This document shows, piece after piece, positions 6,301 to 11,408 of a stretch of DNA of 11,408 nucleotides. A program made the translations under genes and the position numbers. The stretch covers positions 1-11,408 of the forward strand of contig VEQI01000073.1 of NCBI GenBank assembly GCA_018883305.1, read 5' to 3'. Positions within the stretch are counted from its first letter, which is position 1. Each line of letters opens with the position of its first letter. This stretch comes from Limnohabitans sp. (GTDB taxonomy: Bacteria > Pseudomonadota > Gammaproteobacteria > Burkholderiales > Burkholderiaceae_C). Below the pieces are notes generated by a model, which was given only the letters and a program-made list of their open reading frames with translations, searched no databases and had not been told where the DNA came from.

Positions 6301-9300
6301 TGGCCATGACCACCACCGCCGAGCCCGACATGTTTGGCCAAACCGTGGCCCCCTTCACAATCGTTCAAAAACTTGCCACCTCTGGAGACAACAATGACAA
6401 GACCGCAACCCAAGAAAGCCAAGGACAATCCGACCGCCGCCCGGATGCTGGGGGCAGTGCTCAAACAGCGCGGCAAGCAGTCCATAGACCCGTCGATGAC
6501 GGAAATGGGCGAGCAACTGGAGCAGATCGCCAAGGAAAACGAGAAACTGCCGCAGGGACCACTGGCCCCAGCGATGCGCAAACTGCGCAAGGCGATGACC
6601 CCGCCCAGTTCCAACTGAGCGCACCCACGCCGCAGGTTCTGCGTGACATCGAAGCTGGCATCAACGCCGTGGAGCAGCAACTGGCCGCCCAGCGCCAGCA
6701 GGACGAGCAGCGGGCCCAAGCCGATGCCGAGCGCGACAGCTTCACTCTGACCGGCAGCGACCGCGCCGCCGATGTGGCCGCCGCGCGTGGCCAGCAAGAC
6801 ATTTTCAGCACCCCCGAGCCTCGCACTACACCAAAGGCACCCGCAGATGCCCGCATCGAGGATGTGGGCGCGCAGTTGTATGCCAACCGCCGCAACTTCA
6901 CCGGCAGAGGCCTCAAATGGGAGGACGTGGAGGGCCTGAACGATACCCTCAAGCTCAAGGAAGTCACCAAGGCCAAGGTCTGGCCACGCCCCAACTATGA
7001 GCAACTGGTGGCCGATGGCATGCCGCCCGTGCTGGCCCGTTTGATCAAGCAGGTCTATGACGGTATCGGGGCCGGTCCGACGATCCGCACCAGCACACCG
7101 CCCACTGACGAGGACCTGAAACGCTACATCGACACGCTGGCCAAGATCCGTGAGGGCCTGTTCAACTTCGTCAACGACCGCCAGGCCGTGGCCCAGTTTG
7201 CCAGCGCCGCAGTGGCCATGGGCACGGGCGACCGAACCATGGCCGGGCCGATTGCCATCACGGAAATGCTCAAGCAGGACGTGGATGCCAAGGCGATCAG
7301 CGAGGTCCTGATCCGCCGTGTCTGGCCCGAGGAATACCAGGGCACCATGCGCCCCTTCACGCGCGGCACCAAAGCGAACACCGAACTGGCCATCATCGGC
7401 GGCAACAAGGCGCTGGGCGCTATGCAGTTTGTGCGCGCCGATATGGACAAGTGGGCATCCGATCTGTCCAAGGGCTGGCCTGCCAAGCGCGAATCCTGGG
7501 AGGTGCAGGGCTGGCGCGTGCTGGAGCCTGGCGAGTACACCGCAGCTGGACATGAGCAGGAGGACGGTACCACCCGCATGACCATCCGACTCAAGGAGGG
7601 CCGTGGTTCCTGGCGTGCCACGTTTAGCACCGGCCAACTGACCAATCCGCCTTTCCTGCTGGTTCAGGATGGTGGCTTTGGTGCGCAGCCCTTCGAGACC
7701 CGTGAGGCCACCATCGAGGCCGCGCGTGCAAAGGTCAAGCGCGATGCTGGCGCAGGCCAAGACATCCGGGGCACCAACATCGAGGAAGCCGAGCGCATCG
7801 GACCGGCACGCCGCGAGGATGGCGAGGACATCATGGCGCAGCGCCTGATGGACACCTTTGGTTTCCGTGGCGTCAACTTCGGACGCGAAGGCTGGATCAA
7901 GCAGGCCGAGCGTCAGGCCTATCTCAACCAGGCGTATGACGGGCTGCTGGACCTGGCCGAAATCCTGGGCGTGCCACCCAAGGCCATGAGCCTCAACGGT
8001 GAACTGGGCATTGCCTTCGGTGCGCAGGGCAAGGGCAAGGCATCGGCCCACTTCGTCCCCGGCGTCAACGAGATCAACCTGACCAAGACCCGAGGCGCTG
8101 GCACCCTGGCCCATGAGTGGGGCCATGCACTGGACCACCACTTTGCCAACCAGGCAGGGCTGGCCAAGAACACCGAGCCCATGCTGTCCGAGCACGCACA
8201 CAAGGGCGACACGACCAACCGCATGACCTTTGAGGGTAGCCGCTACGTCAACCAGAAGGGCGTGCCCACTTTCGGTACCGAGATCCGCCCGGAAATCGTG
8301 CAGGCGTTTCGCACCATCTATCAGGCCATGATGAAGCGCGCCGAGTCGGTGGGCGAGTCCAAGACTCGCCGTGAGCATGCCAAGGAGCAAGCCACCAAGC
8401 GCCTGGATCGTTGGATCAAGTCCGCCCGACGAGTGCTGGAGGGCAGCGCCGCCGACAACAAGGCCGATTTGCTGGCCGAGTTCGACCAGCATGCCGAAAA
8501 GCTGATGCAGGGTGACACGGGCGATGGCTTTGAGCAGGCGGGCAAGCAGATGTTCAGCGCCAGGGTGGCAGCCGTGCGCAACCTCATCAAGGACGCGACT
8601 GGCCGCACCTGGAGCCTGGACGAAACCAATGGCCTGGAGTCATCGGCCCGCTACGTGCGCAACCTGTTGGCCAAGTCCGAGAGCGACGACAACCACGAGC
8701 CCCAGCTGGTGGGCACCCAGTACAAGGCCGACAGCGCAGCCATGGACAAGGCCAAGGGCGGCAAAGCCTACTGGTCAACGCCGACCGAGATGTTTGCCCG
8801 TGCCTTCGAGTTGTTCGTGCATGACCGGCTTTCGCAGGCTGGGGCGCGAAACACCTTCCTGACCGATGCCGAGCAGCGCGCCAGCAAGCCCGCGCAGGTG
8901 GCCGACACCAGCAGCGCCATGGCACGTGCATCCGGTGGCACCCGCGACCTGTACCTCTACCCGGTCGGCAAGGAGCGCGAGACTTTGCGCGAGGCCTTCA
9001 ATGGCCTGATCGGGCAACTCAAGACCAACGAAACCGAACAGGGCGTGGCGATTTACTCGACCAGTGGCCGCTCAGTCCCCTTGCCGGTTGTCCAGCGGAT
9101 GACGCAGGCTGCGGTACTTCAGGAGGTTGGCAACCGCATCGATCAGTTCGCGCACCAGCCCGCGGTAGTGGTGAGGCCGACCGCCGAGGGGGTCCTGCCT
9201 GGGGCAACCAAAGCTGATGCCGTGAGCGGTGCTGTGCATGACGGGAAGATCTACCTCTTTCTCGACCAGCTTGCCGGTGTCTCGGATGTGCAAAGGACGC

Positions 9301-11408
9301 TGTTCCATGAGTTGTTTCATTATGGGCTGCGCAAGATTTTCACACGCGACGAGTTCATCCAGGAAATGCGCACCCTGTATGACCGCGATGCGTGGATCAA
9401 GAGCCGCGCCGATGCATGGGTCAAAACCAAGGAGGGCCAGTCTGCCGCGCAGTACGGCGGGGATGAATACGCCCTTGCCCGTGGCGTTGACGAAGCCCTG
9501 GCGCGCCTGGCCGAGCCCAACGCGGGCCAGTACACCCGAACAGACCTGTTCAGCCGCGCCATCGTCAATGTCACCAACTGGCTGGCCGAATTGGCTCAGC
9601 GCTGGGGCTTTGATGCGCTCGCAGCTCAGTTGCGCGGGGTGAAGAACACCGAGGCGCGCCAGTTGATCGAGCAGGTATTTGGAGCCTTGCAGACTCGCGA
9701 AGACCTGGAGCGCCAGCCCTGGGACACCATGTCCGAGCCAGCTTTCAGCCGAAACACCATCGGCAACCGGCCACCCGCACAGATCCCGCCCGAGCAGCAA
9801 AACGCATGGACCAAGGCCAAGGCCGCAGCTGCCAAGTTGACCAGCCCGGAGGCGATCAACAAGCTGATCTACGAATTTCAAGATCGCTTAATTGATCTTC
9901 GCAACCTGCGCGAGCACATCAAGGCCATCGGGGGCACGATCACCGACCTCAACGATGCGTACTTGGGCGAAGAACTGTTCCACAAACGCCTGGCCAAGCG
10001 AACCGAGGACTTTCTGGACAAGGAGTTGCGCCCACTGCTGGCCGAGATGCGCGCCAATGGCGTCAGCCTGGCCGAGCTCGAGAAGTACTTGCATGCCCGC
10101 CATGCGCCCGAGGCCAACCGTGTTCTGGCCGAGCGCAACCCCAATCGGGACATGATCGAGGAAGGTCGAGACAAAGCCAAGGCGACCGTGCGGGATCTGG
10201 AGATCCAGTTGCAGCGTGCCACTGCCAATGGCAGCGCCACCAAAGCCCTGACTGAGGCCTTGGAGCAGGCCAAGCAGGAGGCCGCCACCTGGCATGGCGC
10301 GCAGTCTTTCCGTGGCGACGAAGCCGCCCGCCTGGCGCTGTCCGGCATGAGCGACGATGACGCCAAGGCCTACATGGACAGCCTCGCCCCGCGCAAGCGA
10401 GCCCACATGCAGGCACTGGCGGCCAAGGTGGACGCCATCCAGGCCAAGACCCTGGACACCTTGGAGGACTACGGCCTGATGGACAAGGCCACGCTCAACG
10501 CCTGGCGCAAGACCTACCAGCACTATGTCCCGCTGCACCGCGACGAGGCCCACGCCGACAGCGACAGGCACCCGACCGGGCAGGGTTTCAGCGTCAAGGG
10601 GCAAGCCGCCAAGCGCCGGGTGGGCTCAGGCGAGTCTGTCACCAACATCCTGGCGCACATTGCCATGCAGCGTGAGGCCGCACTGACCCGTGGCGAGAAA
10701 AACCACGTGGTCAAGAAGCTTTACCTCATGGCTGCCCAGAATCCGGATGACGAGTACTGGCAGATCGATGCCCCGCCCGAGATCAAGACCATCGACTCGC
10801 GCACGGGTTTTGTCCGGACCATGGTGGACCCGGCATACAAGCACCTGCCGCACGTGGTCATGGTGCGCATCGGTGGGCGCGACCAGGCCATTGTGTTCAA
10901 CGAGCACAACAAGGAGGCCGTGCGCCTGGCGCAGGCCATGAAGAACCTGGACATTGACGACTTGCACGTGGTCCTGGGCCTGGCTGCCAAGGGAACCCGC
11001 TGGTTTGCCAGCGTCAACACCCAGTACAACCCGATCTTCGGCCTCATCAACTTCGCCCGCGATGTGCAGGCCGGGCTGCTGAACCTGAGCACGACTGAAC
11101 TGGCAGGCCAGGAGAAGGCGGTGGCCAGCAAGATCCCGACCGCCATGCGTGCCATCTACCGCGAACGCAGGGGCAAGCCTGGCACCAACCAGACTTGGAC
11201 GCGCTTGTGGGACGAGTTCCAGGACGTGGGCGGCACCACCGGGTACCGTGACATGTTCGCCGATGCGAAGGACCGGGCAAAGGGCCTGGCCGATGAACTG
11301 GGGGCGATGGATCGAGGGCAGGCCAGCAAGGCAGCCCACGCCGTGGTGGACTGGCTCTCGGACTACAACGAGACCATGGAAAACGCCGTGCGCCTCTGCC
11401 TACAAGGT
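3312..11408 (+). CDS. Giant phage polyvalent protein (ddrB-ParB, two zincins, LPD38-like), 3' truncated
   Basis: One frame is open from ATG 3312 (AGGA at 3299-3302, 9 nt upstream) to the right edge, at least 2699 codons (roughly 290 kDa). Order seen: residues 7-84, duplicated short motifs; about 165-420, Ala/Gly-rich with a hydrophobic glycine-rich segment at 200-242; about 620-815, a ddrB-type ParB-like domain; about 815-1020, helical; 1028-1103, an odd Gln/Gly/Arg-rich linker overlapping a nested gene; about 1185-1300, an LPD5-like block; about 1505-1840, an LPD1-like zincin with HEWGH; about 1912-2065, a second zincin with HELFH; about 2180-2290, helical; about 2333-2699, LPD38-like. Polyvalent proteins (P1 DarB/DdrB type) are believed to be packaged and injected with DNA to counter host defences or process host proteins. 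That role is inferred. The family calls are from memory. Frame and length are certain within the window, although the last codons may follow a frameshift. Confidence 0.85.
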   Translation, partial: MQATQEGRDLFAEAGIAPTPSRNSETRTGRDLFSEAGIKPSSAGRFVPDDDGGSHGRFVPDQIDEFLGEKPAKSSPQSIDEFLGTKGKSRPERGVLNMIADLGLSFLQGAKGTARSISAAGNTVSGDLKDVERAAADQRAASEAGPQAKRDLLDEIERRKKADTAPGLVSAVKNVGGAMIDNPEGTAQFVAEQAPNSAVSLGAGWAGAKGGALAGSAFGPVGTAVGGIGGFLGGMFLGNWLLETGSKAMDKAEGGFTEAERGEALREGATKGAVITGVDALTLGVGGKVAKSLNKAAIEAGARAEARVLADAGVDLASRAAIEKALAEPALREAAKAAGQQAAKQATSIKSKAATAGTGMAMETVGEGTGEYLGEMAATGKADVYDAVMEAAAGMTQSGPETAWNMRKASGNDLDSRGIARAGAQAEPVGSPVAGGITNPAADANQAGQRITAERAVEQQRAAESAIPQDLASTGPQKRPQERLAELEIQSQTMGLTPALVSEKQAILEGMQAERADAQPQSIDQQQPVSQVSSVGQVPTADPASIQQAAPITNFWTYAKSKGYAPGQLRVGTPEHAAVKAEFDAQKTAPAAQRASILPTVATGTNSAETPTVSAPAMGQDLSLQNRDRSRTASVVQMQDIANRPDYMRLGPSRSPDAGAPMVFAVADDISMHVPEGNEGRVDVAVMADGQRVPFRYAVVDASSVQPSNLADGSANPLFMGNEPGTLKALNNGRTAGLRAAYERGTADDYRQELIADAAAHGVPVEAIARTPNPILVRVYSEASNTPDMATKSQGQGLGMSPGELARQDAPLIDASVLAVYQSADVTSAANRDFVRAFVGKLLAAGQDVAPLMTAEGTLSPAGRTRIQAALMQAAYGDADLVQELFDSLDTDIKSIGEALKAVAGEWANMRDSARTGAINPDADITGNLLQAIALIRQSRRDHQALTEIVSQPDLMTGEVPDSLTVGLLRMFHTGPNLSRAAGRDRLVQDLRNYLGMAMTTTAEPDMFGQTVAPFTIVQKLATSGDNNDKTATQESQGQSDRRPDAGGSAQTARQAVHRPVDDGNGRATGADRQGKRETAAGTTGPSDAQTAQGDDPAQFQLSAPTPQVLRDIEAGINAVEQQLAAQRQQDEQRAQADAERDSFTLTGSDRAADVAAARGQQDIFSTPEPRTTPKAPADARIEDVGAQLYANRRNFTGRGLKWEDVEGLNDTLKLKEVTKAKVWPRPNYEQLVADGMPPVLARLIKQVYDGIGAGPTIRTSTPPTDEDLKRYIDTLAKIREGLFNFVNDRQAVAQFASAAVAMGTGDRTMAGPIAITEMLKQDVDAKAISEVLIRRVWPEEYQGTMRPFTRGTKANTELAIIGGNKALGAMQFVRADMDKWASDLSKGWPAKRESWEVQGWRVLEPGEYTAAGHEQEDGTTRMTIRLKEGRGSWRATFSTGQLTNPPFLLVQDGGFGAQPFETREATIEAARAKVKRDAGAGQDIRGTNIEEAERIGPARREDGEDIMAQRLMDTFGFRGVNFGREGWIKQAERQAYLNQAYDGLLDLAEILGVPPKAMSLNGELGIAFGAQGKGKASAHFVPGVNEINLTKTRGAGTLAHEWGHALDHHFANQAGLAKNTEPMLSEHAHKGDTTNRMTFEGSRYVNQKGVPTFGTEIRPEIVQAFRTIYQAMMKRAESVGESKTRREHAKEQATKRLDRWIKSARRVLEGSAADNKADLLAEFDQHAEKLMQGDTGDGFEQAGKQMFSARVAAVRNLIKDATGRTWSLDETNGLESSARYVRNLLAKSESDDNHEPQLVGTQYKADSAAMDKAKGGKAYWSTPTEMFARAFELFVHDRLSQAGARNTFLTDAEQRASKPAQVADTSSAMARASGGTRDLYLYPVGKERETLREAFNGLIGQLKTNETEQGVAIYSTSGRSVPLPVVQRMTQAAVLQEVGNRIDQFAHQPAVVVRPTAEGVLPGATKADAVSGAVHDGKIYLFLDQLAGVSDVQRTLFHELFHYGLRKIFTRDEFIQEMRTLYDRDAWIKSRADAWVKTKEGQSAAQYGGDEYALARGVDEALARLAEPNAGQYTRTDLFSRAIVNVTNWLAELAQRWGFDALAAQLRGVKNTEARQLIEQVFGALQTREDLERQPWDTMSEPAFSRNTIGNRPPAQIPPEQQNAWTKAKAAAAKLTSPEAINKLIYEFQDRLIDLRNLREHIKAIGGTITDLNDAYLGEELFHKRLAKRTEDFLDKELRPLLAEMRANGVSLAELEKYLHARHAPEANRVLAERNPNRDMIEEGRDKAKATVRDLEIQLQRATANGSATKALTEALEQAKQEAATWHGAQSFRGDEAARLALSGMSDDDAKAYMDSLAPRKRAHMQALAAKVDAIQAKTLDTLEDYGLMDKATLNAWRKTYQHYVPLHRDEAHADSDRHPTGQGFSVKGQAAKRRVGSGESVTNILAHIAMQREAALTRGEKNHVVKKLYLMAAQNPDDEYWQIDAPPEIKTIDSRTGFVRTMVDPAYKHLPHVVMVRIGGRDQAIVFNEHNKEAVRLAQAMKNLDIDDLHVVLGLAAKGTRWFASVNTQYNPIFGLINFARDVQAGLLNLSTTELAGQEKAVASKIPTAMRAIYRERRGKPGTNQTWTRLWDEFQDVGGTTGYRDMFADAKDRAKGLADELGAMDRGQASKAAHAVVDWLSDYNETMENAVRLCLQG
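3330..3563 (+). repeat. Three duplicated short motifs at the N-terminus of the giant protein
   Basis: GRDLF[A/S]EAGI occurs at residues 7-16 and 29-38, GRFVPD at 44-49 and 56-61, and IDEFLG at 63-68 and 79-84. The intervening residues differ and are Pro/Ser/Asp-rich, so these look like paired short linear motifs in a disordered leader rather than a recent DNA duplication. Possible roles are packaging or partner binding; neither is shown by the sequence. Confidence 0.8.
5160..5760 (+). other. ddrB-type ParB-like domain of the giant protein, apparently permuted
   Basis: Signature pieces are present: LQNRDRSRTASVVQMQDIA (from residue 624), a RLG-x-S ... GAP segment, VDASSVQPSN (700-709), the core NNGRTAGLRAAY (731-742), LVRVY, and MSPGELARQDA (from 800). 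In the family form I know, VDAS/PS comes first, then QPRDR ... Q-x3-IA ... RLGxS ... GAP, then the GNGR core. Here the RDR/IA/GAP block precedes VDAS. ddrB-type ParB domains are linked to DNA handling and antirestriction in polyvalent proteins; catalytic activity cannot be judged here. Confidence 0.6.
6384..6387 (+). promoter_or_regulatory. Internal Shine-Dalgarno for the nested gene
   Basis: GGAG (within TCTGGAGACAACA) lies 6 nt before the ATG at 6394, in the middle of the giant gene. Its spacing matches that of the P-like gene. It selects 6394 rather than the upstream in-frame ATG at 6334, which has no such motif and whose sequence is a shadow of the giant frame. Confidence 0.55.
6394..6618 (+). 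CDS. Nested small gene in the +1 frame of the giant gene
   Basis: 74 residues (starting MTRPQPKKAKDN, ending MRKLRKAMTPPSSN), basic overall and probably helical in its second half (GEQLEQIAKENEKL). It has its own Shine-Dalgarno. Counting by hand, about 77% of its codons end in G or C, like the rest of the operon. The giant frame over the same bases has only about half such codons and uses rare GGA, CGA and AGA, and its product there is a Gln/Gly/Arg/Thr-rich linker. The codon signal therefore says this +1 frame is the one under protein-level selection here. It may be a genuine overlapping gene, or a once separate gene over which the giant frame now reads. No family recognised. Upstream and downstream of it the giant frame regains its normal signature. 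Confidence 0.55.
   Translation: MTRPQPKKAKDNPTAARMLGAVLKQRGKQSIDPSMTEMGEQLEQIAKENEKLPQGPLAPAMRKLRKAMTPPSSN
7840..8840 (+). other. LPD1-like zincin metallopeptidase domain of the giant protein
   Basis: Starting near MDTFGFRGVNFG (residue 1513), it contains ERQAYLNQAYDGLLDLA, a LGVPPKAMSLNGELGIAFGA stretch, and INLTKTRGAGTLAHEWGHAL, where H1601-E-W-G-H1605 is an HExxH zinc motif followed by DHHF. TPTEMFARAFE places Glu 1826 or 1833 as a plausible third ligand, far downstream. This matches the LPD1 pattern of large polyvalent proteins as I remember it. A protease role (autoprocessing or cutting host proteins) is inferred. Confidence 0.65.
9045..9510 (+). other. Second zincin-like domain of the giant protein
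   Basis: GVAIYSTSGR (from residue 1912) opens the module. GAVHDGKIYLFLDQL leads into QRTLFHELFHYGLR, where H1999-E-L-F-H2003 is an HExxH motif. VDEALARLAE about 60 residues later (Glu 2061) could supply the third metal ligand. The pattern resembles metallopeptidase-like modules in other very large phage proteins. Codon choice in the first ~300 bases (GTT, CTT, TCG, GGG, GTA) differs from the flanks, suggesting the module came from elsewhere. Confidence 0.55.
10308..11408 (+). other. LPD38-like C-terminal region of the giant protein (incomplete)
   Basis: Seen in order: GMSDDDAKAYMDSL, a helix to DTLEDYGLMDKATLNAWRKT, then YQHYVPLHRDE (residue 2402 on); a segment GSGESVTNILAHI; and NPIFGLINFARDVQAG (2573 on), then DYNETMENAVRL at the very end. 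These match the YVPL ... NFxRD ... ExxxR-L-x-A-Y order of LPD38-type regions from memory. LPD domains have no assigned activity. The expected AYK that follows RL is present only in another frame. Confidence 0.5.
11394..11402 (+). other. Possible frameshift in a CT run at the window edge
   Basis: The giant frame reads ENAVRL then CLQG. From 11398 the next frame reads AYK (GCC TAC AAG), the residues expected after RL in this family. Restoring one CT to the CTCT at 11394-11397 would give R-L-S-A-Y-K in frame. It could be a real mutation, a sequencing or assembly error, or natural family variation. Confidence 0.4.

Noticed and set aside
6048..8492. 814-codon open frame on the minus strand
   Set aside because: It is antisense to the giant gene, and its Gly/Leu/Ala/His-rich product has no recognisable motif. 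GC-rich codons with few A/T-starting stops in the antiphase frame explain its length. The sense frame carries clear domains over the same bases.
9880..9899. Inverted repeat AAGATC-N8-GATCTT
   Set aside because: A short stem with an 8-nt loop inside a helical coding segment, with no T-run; it reads as normal codons and is likely chance.

Overview
The window reads as one continuous plus-strand phage or prophage operon, probably from a member of the Betaproteobacteria (Burkholderiales/Comamonadaceae-like). That host guess rests on high GC, strong G/C preference at third codon positions and the style of the replication proteins; it is an inference, not a database result. Genes are packed with stop/start overlaps (TGATG at 261-265, ATGA at 1700, GTGA at 2143, ATGA at 3055) or gaps of under 30 bases. 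I see no tRNA, rRNA, CRISPR array, insertion sequence or convincing terminator.

Layout: (1) bases 1-263, the end of an unrecognised gene. (2) 263-1703, a lambda O/P-like replication pair: an initiator with a DnaT-like C-terminal domain, then a helicase-loader (P-like) protein. The initiator gene contains a helically phased cluster of an 8-bp word that could be the origin. (3) 1700-3282, four small accessory genes: a winged-helix protein, a tandem-HTH protein preceded by what looks like the remnant of a YGGRGI-type (HNH/AP2-associated) phage protein, a Cys4 putative zinc protein, and a short helical protein. (4) 3312-11408, a giant open reading frame of at least 2699 codons that runs off the window. 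It is a phage 'polyvalent protein' with repeated N-terminal motifs, a Gly-rich hydrophobic segment, a ddrB-type ParB-like domain in an apparently permuted order, an LPD1-like zincin with HEWGH, a second HExxH zincin with HELFH, and a C-terminal LPD38-like region.

Polyvalent proteins of this type (P1 DarB/DdrB and relatives) are thought to enter the recipient cell with the DNA and protect or prepare the incoming genome. Here the giant gene sits directly behind the replication genes.

Most interesting observations: a 74-codon gene with its own Shine-Dalgarno is nested in the +1 frame inside the giant gene (6394-6618) and has the better codon signature there. A conserved LPD38-like motif is broken at the right edge as if one CT unit of a CTCTCT run were missing. 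The YGGRGI-type gene appears internally deleted and split over two frames.
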